From DASYPQ01 sp041488095 (GTDB lineage Bacteria; Planctomycetota; UBA1135; GCA-002686595), in assembly GCA_041488095.1 (NCBI GenBank), contig JBGPOP010000019.1, positions 20,331 to 84,330 on the forward strand: 64,000 nucleotides of DNA, in the 5' to 3' direction. Each line of letters begins with the position of its first letter. Position 1 is the stretch's first letter. This document shows, piece by piece, positions 8,541 through 16,829 of this stretch. Under the pieces are notes generated by a model. It searched no databases and was not told the DNA's origin. It worked only from the letters and a program-made list of their open reading frames with translations. Position numbers and translations under genes: made by a program.

Positions 8541-9242
8541 ATGCCCAGGCTGTACGTCCTTTCCGGTCCCGACCTCGGCAAGAGCTTCGACGTCGAGGAC
8601 GGCGCCACGCTGGGACGCGGGGCCGAGTGCACCGTGCACCTGCGCGATGCGTCGGTGAGCCGGCATCACGCGAGGCTCGAGCGCGCCGAGGGCGGCTGGA
8701 GGATCGTCGACACGGAGTCCCGCAATGGGGTGAGCCTCGGCGGCAAGCGCGTGCCGGGCGCGGCGCTCGCCGACGGCGACGAGTTCCAGCTCGGTGAGGT
8801 GCTCCTGCGGTTCCGGAGCGAGGTCGCCGCGGCTCGCGCGGAGCCCACGGCCGGGGCCGGCGAGATCGCGAGAGCGGGCGATCCGGAAGAGATCGCGCTC
8901 GAGCAAGACCCGGTCGGAACAATTCCTCCGCCCGGCGCTCCTTCAGCGCGCGTCCACGTCCATTCCGCGACGAGCCTCGAGCGCACGGCGCTCTCCGCCT
9001 CGCCCCCGAGCACGACGGTCCAGCGCGGCCCGCGCATCTTGCAGTACCACCGGGTTCCCGACCGGGCCGGCTTCTTCGCCGCGGACCTCGCGCAGCTTCC
9101 GGTGTGGATCCGCATCGGGACGTGGCTGCTCGCGATCGCGGTGTTCGCAGGGCTTTTCGTGCTGGCGTTCAAGGGGACGATGTACATGAAGGAGCGGGCG
9201 GCAGGCGGGCCCGTCGAGGTCGAAGGCCACGGAGCTCGCTGA
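8541..9242 (+). CDS. FHA-domain membrane protein
   Basis: 233 residues; start at the ATG giving MPRLYVLSGPDLGKSF. An N-terminal forkhead-associated domain (about 1-95) has the phosphothreonine-binding residues in place: LGRG (Arg26), SRHHA (Ser40, Arg41, His43) and RNG (Asn62). A proline- and alanine-rich linker follows. A C-terminal membrane helix (about 194-211) leaves a short polar tail. FHA domains read threonine phosphorylation by Hanks-type kinases, which suggests a membrane-tethered phospho-reader. No kinase is encoded nearby. Confidence 0.9.
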   Translation: MPRLYVLSGPDLGKSFDVEDGATLGRGAECTVHLRDASVSRHHARLERAEGGWRIVDTESRNGVSLGGKRVPGAALADGDEFQLGEVLLRFRSEVAAARAEPTAGAGEIARAGDPEEIALEQDPVGTIPPPGAPSARVHVHSATSLERTALSASPPSTTVQRGPRILQYHRVPDRAGFFAADLAQLPVWIRIGTWLLAIAVFAGLFVLAFKGTMYMKERAAGGPVEVEGHGAR

Positions 9243-9246
9243 TCGC

Positions 9247-10353
9247 TCAGGCCGTCGCTCCGCACCAGCAGTCGACCAGGACGCGCGCCGAAGCGTCCCA
9301 CGTGAAGCGCGCCGCGCGCGCTGCGGCGCGGTCGAGGGCTTCCTTCGGCGCCGACATCGCCGCCCGGATCGCGCGCGCGCACTCGCCCGGATCGGCAGGA
9401 AGAAACGCCGGCACGTCGCTCCCGGCGACTTCGACGAGCGCCGGCGACCGCGCGATCGCCAGGGGGGCGCGCGCGCGTTGGGCCTCGATCGCGGGGATTC
9501 CGAAGCCCTCGATCCAGGACGGCAGCACGACGCATGCGGCGCGCGAATAGAGCCGCGGCAGCTCGCGGTCGTCGAAGGCGCCGAGGAATCTCACGCGCGA
9601 GAGGATGCCGAGATCCTTGGCGAGAGCCCGCAGGCGCTCCTCCTCATCTCCCTTGGCGGCGCCGGCGAGCAAGACTGGCGGGAGCCCTGCGTCGATCGCG
9701 AGGGCGCGCAACACGACGGCCATGTTCTTCCGCGGCTCGAGGTGGCCGACGCACAGGATCTCTCCATCGCGCGACGGCTCCCGCGGCAGCGGAGCGAAGT
9801 GATCGGCAGCGTTCCGGACCACGCTCACCCGCGTCGGATCGATCCGGAAGCGTTCGACCAGAGCGCTCCGGACGGCCTCGCTCACCGCGATCGTGCGCGA
9901 GGCTCTCCGGACGGCGCTCGCGAGGAACGCTGCGGCCGCGAACCGCCGCGCTCGCGGGGCGTGGCCAGCCTCGAGGTGGCGCAGGTCGTGGATCGTGATC
10001 GTGAAGGGGACTCCCAGGCGTGCCGGAGTGGGAAGGTGCGCAGTGTGCACGAGGTCGAACGGACGCCCTGCCGCTCGCGCGTTCGAGAGCAGACGTCGGG
10101 CGGCCTGGCCCTCGGTCATCCAGCGCAGGAGGAGCGGATGCGGCAGCGCGTCGGAAGCGATCAACTCGATCTCGTCGGGCAGCGGGAACGCGGCGCGCTC
10201 GACCCCCTCCATCACCGCCAGGGATCCGCCGCGCTCCGCGAGCAGAGCCGCGGCGCGCGGCAACAGTTCGGCGTTGTGGCGGCGCACGCCGCCCATCGGC
10301 TGGCCGAGCAGCGTGCCGAGGACGAGCACGCGCGGAGCGCGGGGATCGCTCAA
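9247..10353 (-). CDS. Glycosyltransferase family 4
   Basis: 368 residues, GT-B fold. The TTG start at 10353 overlaps the upstream gene's stop as TTGA (10350-10353), giving LSDPRAPRVLVLGTLLGQPMGG. Landmarks: the N-domain loop MGGVRRHNAELL, HTAHLPTP and TITIHDLRHL; the C-domain CVGHLEPRKNM; and the nucleotide-sugar site PSWIEGFGIPAIEAQ, with the EGFGIPAIE form of the GT4 EX7E motif. It is predicted to add a hexose to a lipid-linked or surface glycan. It is co-transcribed with the next glycosyltransferase. Confidence 0.9.
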   Translation of the reverse strand: MSDPRAPRVLVLGTLLGQPMGGVRRHNAELLPRAAALLAERGGSLAVMEGVERAAFPLPDEIELIASDALPHPLLLRWMTEGQAARRLLSNARAAGRPFDLVHTAHLPTPARLGVPFTITIHDLRHLEAGHAPRARRFAAAAFLASAVRRASRTIAVSEAVRSALVERFRIDPTRVSVVRNAADHFAPLPREPSRDGEILCVGHLEPRKNMAVVLRALAIDAGLPPVLLAGAAKGDEEERLRALAKDLGILSRVRFLGAFDDRELPRLYSRAACVVLPSWIEGFGIPAIEAQRARAPLAIARSPALVEVAGSDVPAFLPADPGECARAIRAAMSAPKEALDRAAARAARFTWDASARVLVDCWCGATA

Positions 10354-11393
10354 GCGATCTCCTCCCAGATCGACTCGACCTGCTCGGCGCAGCGGTCCCA
10401 CGTGAACTCGCGCGCTCGTTCGGCGAGCCTCCCGCGCAGGCTCTCGCGCTCCGCGAGCGCACGTTCCAGGCCCTCCGCAACCGAGACCGGATTGCCTGCG
10501 TCGACCTGGATCCCGACCGCGCCCGCGACCTCGGCCTGCGCGCTCCCGCTCGGGACGATCACGGGCGTGCCGCTCGCGAGCGCTTCGAGCACGGACAGCC
10601 CGAAGCCCTCCGAGCGCGACAACACCGGCACGACGCTCGCGAGGCGCAGGAGCGAGGGCAGGTCCGCTTCGGCGATCTCGTCGAGGGTGGTCACGAAGCG
10701 CGAGAGTCCGAGCCGGCTGACGAGGCCGAGATCGCGGCGGAGCTGGGGCGTGTCCCCGCCGGTCACGACGAGCTGCAGCGGCGGTCCGCCGCGACGCCGC
10801 AGCTCCGCCAGGCCCTGCACGAGCGCGGCCAGGTCCTTCTTCGGCCGCACGGCGCCGAGCGCCAGCGCGAGGTGGCCTTGCGGAAGCCGGTAGCGACCCA
10901 GCGCGACCTCGTCGACGACTCCCGCAGGCGGTTCGTCCGCGAAGGGCGGCCCGACGCCCCAGGGACACACGCGCACCTTCGACGAGCCCGGCAAGAGGCG
11001 CTTCCTCAGGTCGCGCGCGACGAACTCGGTCGCCGTCAGCACCGCGTCGGCGAAGAGCGGTCCGACGGCCGCCCACGCGCGGTGGCGCAGATCCGAGCCC
11101 TCGCTCGCGCCGTGGCGCCACGGCAGCTCGTGGATCGTCTGCACGCGCGCGCCGCGCCCCCGGAACGCGAACGCGGAGACGCACGAGTGGATGCCGTCGA
11201 GATCCCGCTCGTGCGCGAGGCGCGGCAGCTCGACCGCGCGCCAGCGACGCAGGCTCGCACCGTCCGCGGGAGCCAGGCGGACGATCTCGAGCCTGGCCCT
11301 GCGCTCGAGCGCGCCGACGAGGCCGGCCGTGACGCGGACGATGCCCCGCGGGTGGGGACGATGGAGCGGGGAGACGTCGAACCCGACGCGCAC
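10350..11393 (-). CDS. Glycosyltransferase family 4
   Basis: 347 residues from the GTG giving VRVGFDVSPL. GT-B fold, with ALGAVRPKKDLAALVQ at the start of the C-domain and RSEGFGLSVLEALASGTPVI as the donor-binding EX7E region. The N-domain begins RGIVRVTAGLVGAL, where family members bind the acceptor. The GTG is chosen because a TACCGT box lies 7 nt upstream and because the divergent glycosyltransferase starts in the same way. Its first codons form one arm of a long inverted repeat shared with that gene. Confidence 0.9.
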   Translation of the reverse strand: MRVGFDVSPLHRPHPRGIVRVTAGLVGALERRARLEIVRLAPADGASLRRWRAVELPRLAHERDLDGIHSCVSAFAFRGRGARVQTIHELPWRHGASEGSDLRHRAWAAVGPLFADAVLTATEFVARDLRKRLLPGSSKVRVCPWGVGPPFADEPPAGVVDEVALGRYRLPQGHLALALGAVRPKKDLAALVQGLAELRRRGGPPLQLVVTGGDTPQLRRDLGLVSRLGLSRFVTTLDEIAEADLPSLLRLASVVPVLSRSEGFGLSVLEALASGTPVIVPSGSAQAEVAGAVGIQVDAGNPVSVAEGLERALAERESLRGRLAERAREFTWDRCAEQVESIWEEIA

Positions 11394-11400
11394 GCGGAAT

Positions 11401-11406
11401 ACGGTA
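11401..11406 (-). promoter_or_regulatory. Putative -10 box (TACCGT) of the leftward glycosyltransferase pair
   Basis: TACCGT on the minus strand lies 7 nt before the GTG at 11393, so initiation would fall on the start codon itself. A weak TGGAAC sits 18 nt upstream as a possible -35. Confidence 0.45.
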
Positions 11407-11489
11407 CCGCGTCGATTCCTCCTCGTTCCACCCGCGGAGCAGCCCGGACCCGCCGCAGCGACGAGTGGATCGAGGAAGAATCGTCGCGG

Positions 11490-11495
11490 TACCGT
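11490..11495 (+). promoter_or_regulatory. Putative -10 box (TACCGT) of the rightward glycosyltransferase
   Basis: TACCGT lies 7 nt before the GTG at 11503 and mirrors the box at 11401-11406. The symmetry of the two boxes within the inverted repeat supports a functional role. Confidence 0.45.
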
Positions 11496-11502
11496 ATTCC
11501 GC

Positions 11503-12648
11503 GTGCGCGTCGGATTCCTGATCGACCGTTGGCAGCCCGGGCGCGGCGGGGCGGAGCGGGCGATGGCCGATCTGGCCGCGTGGCTCGCAGGACGGGGGCA
11601 CGCGGTGCACGCGTTCGCCGTGGAAGGGCAGGGTCCAGGCGTTTTCCACCCGGTCCGCGCTCCCCGTGCGCTCACTCGCGGCGCGCGAGAGCGGGCGCTG
11701 GGGCAAGCTCTCGTCGCGGCGGCGGAGGAATCCGGCTGCGATGTCACCGTCGGAGTCCGGCACCTTCCGCGCGTCGACCTGTACTGGCCCCACGGAGGGA
11801 GCCACGCCGCGGCGCTCCACGGCCGGCGTTGCGCGAGCGCAGGGAGGCTTCTTCCGGTTTCCGAGGTCCGCGCGCGCGGCCGGCACCGCGCGTTCCTCGA
11901 GATGGAGCGCGCGCTCGTCGAGGGCGGCCGTGCGCGCAGGGTCGCGTGCGTGTCGGGTCTCGTGATGCGCGAGCTCGCGGCGGCGTACGCGGGCGCGATC
12001 GAACGCCTGGTCCTCGTGCCGGACGGCGTCGACGCGGAGCGTTTCCATCCGCGCGAGCGCGAGCGATCCGGCGCGCGTCTGCGCGCGGAGCTCCACCTCG
12101 ACCGCGAGATGCCCCTCCTCGCGTTCTCGGCGCGCAACCCCGTGCTCAAGGGCCTGCCCGCCCTTCTGGGAGCGCTCGCCGGACTGCAGGAGCTCCCCTG
12201 GCGCCTGCTCGTCGCCGGCCCGAAGGACCCCGCGCGCTGGGCGCGTCGCGCCCGCGCGGCGGGCATCGCTCCCGACCGCGTGCGCGTGCTCGCGGAAGTC
12301 GAACCGGTCGCGCTCGCGGCGGCGAGCGACCTCGTCGTCCATCCGACCTGGCGGGACGCGTGCGGTCTGGTCGTGCTCGAAGCGCTCGCCGCGGGCACGC
12401 CCGTGATCACGACCGCGCGCGCCGGCGCGGCCGAGGCGATCGCGTCGGAGGAGGTCGGGACGGTCCTCGACGATCCCGGGGACATCGCCGCGCTGCGCCG
12501 CGCGATCGCGACCTGGCTGCAGACGCTGCGATCGGGCGGCCCCGACCGCAGCGCCGTTCGTGCAGTCCTCGGCGGGCGCGAGCGGGAGACCTGGCTCGCC
12601 GCGCTCGAGGCGATTCTCCTGGACCTCGCCGCGCATCCTTCCTTATGA
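11503..12648 (+). CDS. Glycosyltransferase family 4
   Basis: 381 residues from the GTG giving VRVGFLIDRWQPGRGGAER. The N-domain loop GRGGAERAMADLAAWL is typical of GT4 enzymes such as the WaaG/PimB group. LVPDGVDAERFHP marks the inter-domain linker and FSARNPVLKGLPALLGAL the first C-domain strand. The EX7E region is modified: HPTWRDACGLVVLEALAAGTPVI, with Asp-Ala-Cys-Gly where EGFG is common, as seen in LPS-core WaaG-like enzymes. Probably LPS or surface glycan assembly together with the divergent pair. Confidence 0.9.
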   Translation: MRVGFLIDRWQPGRGGAERAMADLAAWLAGRGHAVHAFAVEGQGPGVFHPVRAPRALTRGARERALGQALVAAAEESGCDVTVGVRHLPRVDLYWPHGGSHAAALHGRRCASAGRLLPVSEVRARGRHRAFLEMERALVEGGRARRVACVSGLVMRELAAAYAGAIERLVLVPDGVDAERFHPRERERSGARLRAELHLDREMPLLAFSARNPVLKGLPALLGALAGLQELPWRLLVAGPKDPARWARRARAAGIAPDRVRVLAEVEPVALAAASDLVVHPTWRDACGLVVLEALAAGTPVITTARAGAAEAIASEEVGTVLDDPGDIAALRRAIATWLQTLRSGGPDRSAVRAVLGGRERETWLAALEAILLDLAAHPSL

Positions 12649-12658
12649 ATAGGGGGCC

Positions 12659-13066
12659 ATGCCGAAGACGTCGCCGATCCTCCCTCTCCACTTGGGGCTT
12701 CTCCTCCTCGCGCTCCTCGCCCCCGCCTGCTTCATCTCGCGCACGACGGTCAACGAGCCGATCTGGCGCGCCGACGTGGACCAATTCGTGCCCGGCCGGA
12801 CGACCGCCAAGGAGGTCGTCGCGAGGCTGGGTGCTCCGAACGAGGTCGTGCAGCTCGGCAGCCGCACCGCCTACCGCTACGACTTCACCGTGCTCAAGCG
12901 CGCCGGCTTCTCGCTGATCCTGGTGTCGTTCCTGAACGAGGACACGCGCGCCGACCGCGTGTGGCTCTTCTTCGACGCGAAGGACGTGCTGACGCACGCG
13001 GGGGCGACGCTCCAGGCCGCGGACGCGCGCTACGCGATGCCCTGGGCGCACATTCACGGGCGGTGA
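12659..13066 (+). CDS. BamE/SmpA-like lipoprotein (first of a tandem pair)
   Basis: 135 residues. A signal peptide ends in the lipobox LLAPAC, so the mature protein is a lipoprotein starting at Cys24. The body has the short BamE/OmlA-type pattern: PGRTTAKEVVARLGAPNEV, then a beta hairpin with TAYRYDF. Such domains occur in outer-membrane assembly factors and in many uncharacterised lipoproteins. It starts 10 nt after the glycosyltransferase stop and has a G-rich Shine-Dalgarno-like AGGGGG. The next gene encodes a related protein. Confidence 0.8.
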   Translation: MPKTSPILPLHLGLLLLALLAPACFISRTTVNEPIWRADVDQFVPGRTTAKEVVARLGAPNEVVQLGSRTAYRYDFTVLKRAGFSLILVSFLNEDTRADRVWLFFDAKDVLTHAGATLQAADARYAMPWAHIHGR

Positions 13067-13070
13067 TCGC

Positions 13071-13505
13071 GTGCGCGCGCTCGCGATCCTCGCTCCGCTC
13101 TTCCTGTCGGGCTGCATCACCTTCGTCTGGAGCCGGGAGCGCCGATTCGAGCCGCTCGCGATGGGCGCGCTCGAAGGCCTCGAGGTCGGCCGGACGACGC
13201 TCTCCGAGTGCCTGCTTCGCCTGGGCGCACCGCTCTACGTGTGGGAGTACAAGGGCGACGGCGCCGCGCTCGCGTGGGGCTGGTCGGACGACGACGAGAA
13301 GCGGGTGGCGGTCAGCATCCCGCTGGAGGAACGTTTTTCGGCTTCGCTCAGCTACGACAGCGAGATCGCCAAGCTGCGCGGCGCGGTGCTGCTGTTCGAC
13401 CGCGATCTGAAGCTCGAGCAGGTGCGCGAGGGCTGGCTCCGCGATCTCGAGAGGGGGATCGGGCGCCGCCGCCCTGCCGCGGCGGAGACCGCGCAGGGGC
13501 CGTGA
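13071..13505 (+). CDS. BamE/SmpA-like lipoprotein (second of a tandem pair)
   Basis: 144 residues, GTG start 4 nt after the previous stop. A short signal peptide ends in LFLSGC (Cys15). The core VGRTTLSECLLRLGAPLYVWEYKGDG has the same layout as the preceding lipoprotein (VGRTT..E...RLGAP), so the two look like diverged tandem duplicates. The C-terminus is charged and helical. Its last bases overlap the next start (GTGA, 13502-13505), placing it in one transcript with the molybdopterin enzyme. Confidence 0.78.
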   Translation: MRALAILAPLFLSGCITFVWSRERRFEPLAMGALEGLEVGRTTLSECLLRLGAPLYVWEYKGDGAALAWGWSDDDEKRVAVSIPLEERFSASLSYDSEIAKLRGAVLLFDRDLKLEQVREGWLRDLERGIGRRRPAAAETAQGP

Positions 13506-15505
13506 GCGTTCCGCGCGCCACCACCTGTCCCCTCGACTGCCCCGACGCGTGCGGCGTGCTGGTCGAGGTCGACGAACGGGGGCGATTCGTCAGCTTGCGC
13601 GGCAATCCGGCGCACAGCTACTCGCGCGGCACGTTGTGCGGGAAGACGATGCTCTACGGCGATCTCGTGGAGAGTTCGGAGCGACTGCTCTCCCCGCTCG
13701 TTCGCGCGGGCGGCAAGAAGAGCGGTCGATTCGTCGAGGCGGGCTGGGACGAGGCGATCGAGCGCATCGCCGAGCGGGTGAAGCCGCTCGCGGGAAAGGA
13801 CGTGCTCGCGCTGTCGTACGGCGGTTCGATGGGGCTCGTCCAGCGCCGCTTCCCGCTGCGGATGATGAACGCGCTCGGCGCGACGCTGCACGACGGCGGG
13901 ATCTGTGACGCGACGAGCACGGCCGGGTACGAGTGCGTGCTCGGGCGCTGCGTGGGTCCGGACATCGAGACGATCGAGGACTCCGACCTCGTCTGGCTGT
14001 GGGGGGCGGATGTCGCGCGCACGGTGCAGCACCTCCAGCCGGGGCTCCAGCGCCTGCGCAAGAGGGACGTCCCGGTCGTCGCGATCGACATCTACCGCAC
14101 CGACACGATCCGCGCGCTCGAGCGCTGGGGCGGACGCGGGATCGTCGTGCGCCCAGGCACCGACGCCGCGCTCGCGCTGTGCCTCGCGCGTATCGCGTTC
14201 GAGGTCGGGTTCGCCGACCGCGCGTTCCTTTCGCGCGAGTGCCAGGGCGCAGAGGACTTCGAGGCGCACGTGCGGGCCAGGAACGACCTCGAGGAGACCG
14301 CGCGGATCACGGGCGTCTCCGCGCAGGCGATCGCCGAGCTCGCGAGCCTGCTCCAGCGCGCACGGAAGCCCTTCATCAAGACCGGTGTCGGCTGGACGCG
14401 CAGGCGCAACGGAGCGATGAGCATGCGCGCCGTGTGCTCGCTCGCTGCGGTGCTCGGCCGCGCGGACCGGGTGCACTACGAGAGCTTCGCCCACTTCGGC
14501 CTCGCCGAGGACGTGGTCCGCCGCGACGATCTGCGGCCGAAGGGGGCGCCGGCGGAGCCGGTCGTCCAGGTGGGGCTCGGGCGCGAGCTCGCGGAGGGGC
14601 GCTTCGGGGCCGTTTTCGTGTGGTGCCACAACCCGGCCGTGACGCTGCCCGACAGCCGCGCGGTGCGGCGCGGGCTCGCTCGCGAGGACCTGTTCGTCGT
14701 CGTGCACGAGCACTTCCTGACCGAGACCGCCGAGCTCGCGGACGTCGTGCTGCCCGCGACGATGTTCGTCGAGCACGCCGACGTGTACAGGAGCTACGGG
14801 CACCGGGTGATGCAGTACGCGCGGAAGGCGGTCGAGCCGCCGTCCGGGCCGCGGAGCAACGTGGCTGCGTTCGGCGCGATCGCGAAGCGGCTCGGGTTGC
14901 CGCGCGAGACTTGGGATGTGACGGAGGACGGGCTTTGCGAGGAGCTGCTCGAAGCTTCGCGCCCGCGGATTGCCGACGACGAGATGGCGAGGCTGCGCCA
15001 GGGCGAGCCGGTCAAGCTGCGGTCGCAACGGTTCGATGGGTGGGGGACCCCGAGCGGGAAGATCGAGCTCTGGAGCGACGCGGCGAAGGCCAAGGGGCAG
15101 CCGCCGATGGCCACGTACGTGCCCGACGATGGAGCCGGAGACCGTGGGCGCTTCGTGCTCGTCGCCGCGCCGTCGGTCGAGACTCACAACTCGACGTTCG
15201 TTCACAGCGCTCGGCACGTGAAAAAGGCCGGTCCGCCGATCGTCCACGTGAATCCCGATGACGCGCGGGAGCTGAAGCTCGTCGAAGGCGGCCAGGTGAG
15301 GCTCTCGAATTCGAGGGGCACGCTGACGTTTCCCGTGGCGATCTCTTCCTCGATGCCGCGCGGGCTCGTGCGCGTCGACGGTCTGCCGCGCGCCAAGGAC
15401 CTGCCCGAGGGCGTCGGCCTGAACGCCCTGACGAGCGGCGCGACGAGCGACCTCGGCGATGGCAACGTGCTGTACAGCGCGCGGGTCGACCTCTCGCGCG
15501 TGTGA
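13502..15505 (+). CDS. Molybdopterin-dependent oxidoreductase (BisC/DMSO reductase family)
   Basis: 667 residues; the GTG start overlaps the lipoprotein stop. An N-terminal [4Fe-4S] site is visible as C-X3-C-X3-C-X28-C (Cys9, 13, 17, 46). Molybdopterin-binding stretches follow, for example GGICDATSTAGYECVLG, DLVWLWGADVARTVQ, HNPAVTLPDSRAV and VVVHEHFLTETAELADVVLPAT. A C-terminal dinucleotide-binding domain begins about residue 540 (APSVETHNSTF, PIVHVNPDDARELKLVEGG). No twin-arginine signal is seen, so it is probably cytoplasmic. Substrate and redox partner are unknown; no ferredoxin or cytochrome subunit is adjacent. Confidence 0.92.
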   Translation: MSVPRATTCPLDCPDACGVLVEVDERGRFVSLRGNPAHSYSRGTLCGKTMLYGDLVESSERLLSPLVRAGGKKSGRFVEAGWDEAIERIAERVKPLAGKDVLALSYGGSMGLVQRRFPLRMMNALGATLHDGGICDATSTAGYECVLGRCVGPDIETIEDSDLVWLWGADVARTVQHLQPGLQRLRKRDVPVVAIDIYRTDTIRALERWGGRGIVVRPGTDAALALCLARIAFEVGFADRAFLSRECQGAEDFEAHVRARNDLEETARITGVSAQAIAELASLLQRARKPFIKTGVGWTRRRNGAMSMRAVCSLAAVLGRADRVHYESFAHFGLAEDVVRRDDLRPKGAPAEPVVQVGLGRELAEGRFGAVFVWCHNPAVTLPDSRAVRRGLAREDLFVVVHEHFLTETAELADVVLPATMFVEHADVYRSYGHRVMQYARKAVEPPSGPRSNVAAFGAIAKRLGLPRETWDVTEDGLCEELLEASRPRIADDEMARLRQGEPVKLRSQRFDGWGTPSGKIELWSDAAKAKGQPPMATYVPDDGAGDRGRFVLVAAPSVETHNSTFVHSARHVKKAGPPIVHVNPDDARELKLVEGGQVRLSNSRGTLTFPVAISSSMPRGLVRVDGLPRAKDLPEGVGLNALTSGATSDLGDGNVLYSARVDLSRV

Positions 15506-15550
15506 GAGACGGCGACGATCGCGCATTCCAGTCCACGGACGTCGTCTCTC
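15504..15550 (+). terminator. Possible 3' hairpin after the molybdopterin oxidoreductase
   Basis: GAGAGACG (15504-15511, overlapping the stop) pairs perfectly with CGTCTCTC (15543-15550), and three more pairs form across a bulge. The loop is about 31 nt and no T-run follows. It could be a mRNA-stabilising hairpin or a weak terminator before the next gene. Confidence 0.3.
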
Positions 15551-15585
15551 GATAGATCCGGCGGTCGCTCCCAGGAGGGCTTGCC

Positions 15586-16782
15586 ATGATCCGTCCGCGC
15601 AAAATCCTCGCTTCTTCCCTGTTGATCCTCGGCGGAGCCGCGGCCGGCATTTTCGCCTTCATCGCGTGGGCCGACCGCCATGTCGACACACGCTTGTCCG
15701 AGTTGAAGCGAGAGCTCGGACACCCCGTCTTCGCGCCCCATCCTCGTCAAGGGCAGATCCTCCTGGCGCGCCTCGTCGTTCTCGACGCCGATCTCGAGCA
15801 GCGCATCCCGAGCCAGGACGGGTTCGGCTCGCCCGGCAAGTGGGGGCCGGACCGGCGCGCGGAGCTCGAGAAGGGGCTCGCTTCCCTCGGGTCGTTCCTC
15901 GAGCAGGTCGACACCCTCCTCGTGAGCTCCGAGTGCCGGGAATACCTGGAACGAGGCCTGGCGGCCGGCAAGGAGTGTCCGTGGCTGGTTTCCTCCCGTC
16001 ACCGGACGAACGTCCTGTGTGCACAGGCCTTGGTCGAGTTCGAGGGTCCGGGTGGTTCCGCAGCAGCCGCAAATCGCCTCGGCCAGGCGCTCGACTTGAT
16101 CTCCCTCGAGGACGACCGGAGCTTCGGCGGCTACCTCGTATCGACCGCGAACGAGGACATCGTCCTGCTCGCGCTCAAGCGAATGATCCTCGACCCGCGC
16201 GCGCAAGTGCACGCCATCCGGGAGAAGCTCCACGACAGGCTCGAGCGAATCGTCGAGCCCGCCCGGTTCGAATGGGCACTGCGAGCCGACCTGGACCACT
16301 CGTTCGAAATGGCCCGCGTTTTCGCAGAGAAGGATTGGCCCTCCCCACTCGAGCCCATCGGCGAGCTGCTGGAGAAGCACCGTCTCGCGGATTGCTTGCA
16401 GGAAACGATCGCTCTGTCCCGGATGTCGGGAGTGGAATCACAGCATCGCTTGTACGATGCCGGAAAGGACGTCCGGAACTCGGAAGGGAGGCAGTGGGCT
16501 CAGTCGGGCTTCTGGCTGCCAATGGCAGACCAGTCGCACCTCATCCGCGTCCGAAGAAGCCTCGCTCTCGCCGCGCTCGACGTCGCGACGAGGATGGGGG
16601 ACAGTCAGGACACGGCCGCGAGCCTCGCGACTCTCCCATGCGATCCCTACACGGGCAAACCCTTCCGCATCGACGAGAAGGATGGAGGGTTCGAGGTGCG
16701 GGCCGACGACGCGCTCGCCGCGATCTCGAAGAAGCCCGGCCAACCCGGCACCGAGCTCCTGTGCTGGACGATCGCCCGGTAG
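15586..16782 (+). CDS. Hypothetical membrane-anchored protein
   Basis: 398 residues; start supported by AGGAGG 10 nt upstream. One N-terminal membrane segment (about 8-28) is followed by a mainly helical extracytoplasmic region. The C-terminal motif LPCDPYTGKPFRIDEKDGGFEV resembles the DP(F/Y)TGKPL(R/I) tail found in many uncharacterised planctomycetal proteins with a similar anchor-plus-helical layout. No enzyme motif was recognised, and the function is unknown. It stands alone between the molybdopterin enzyme and an SDR gene. Confidence 0.8.
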   Translation: MIRPRKILASSLLILGGAAAGIFAFIAWADRHVDTRLSELKRELGHPVFAPHPRQGQILLARLVVLDADLEQRIPSQDGFGSPGKWGPDRRAELEKGLASLGSFLEQVDTLLVSSECREYLERGLAAGKECPWLVSSRHRTNVLCAQALVEFEGPGGSAAAANRLGQALDLISLEDDRSFGGYLVSTANEDIVLLALKRMILDPRAQVHAIREKLHDRLERIVEPARFEWALRADLDHSFEMARVFAEKDWPSPLEPIGELLEKHRLADCLQETIALSRMSGVESQHRLYDAGKDVRNSEGRQWAQSGFWLPMADQSHLIRVRRSLALAALDVATRMGDSQDTAASLATLPCDPYTGKPFRIDEKDGGFEVRADDALAAISKKPGQPGTELLCWTIAR

Positions 16783-16817
16783 GGCTCTGGATCCTGGCCG
16801 GCGCCGACCGTTCCGGA

Positions 16818-16823
16818 TAGGGT
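16818..16823 (+). promoter_or_regulatory. Putative -10 box (TAGGGT) of the SDR gene
   Basis: TAGGGT ends 6 nt before the GTG at 16830, so transcription would start on the start codon. No convincing -35 was found. Confidence 0.4.
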
Positions 16824-16829
16824 CGGAGC

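Larger units (their letters stand above)
11383..11513. repeat. Inverted repeat spanning both divergent start codons
   Basis: Arms 11383-11411 and 11485-11513 are perfect 29-bp reverse complements. Pairing continues inward for about 19 bp with three mismatches (11412-11430 against 11466-11484), leaving a spacer of about 35 bp. Each arm holds a TACCGT box, the seven bases ATTCCGC, a GTG start codon and the first codons (VRVG) of its glycosyltransferase. The two divergent genes thus have near-identical promoters and N-termini, suggesting an inverted duplication or a shared regulator site. Confidence 0.85.

Noticed and set aside
10354..12636. Upstream extension of the glycosyltransferase frame ending at 9247, giving 1129 residues
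   Set aside because: The part above 10353 overlaps two other glycosyltransferases; the real start is the TTG overlapping the neighbour's stop.
10020..12917. 965-residue forward frame across three glycosyltransferases
   Set aside because: Runs antisense to two and out of frame with one well-supported glycosyltransferase; Arg/Ala-rich low-complexity product.
13352..15526. 724-residue open frame antisense to the molybdopterin oxidoreductase
   Set aside because: Opposite-strand mirror of a clear enzyme gene; no family features.
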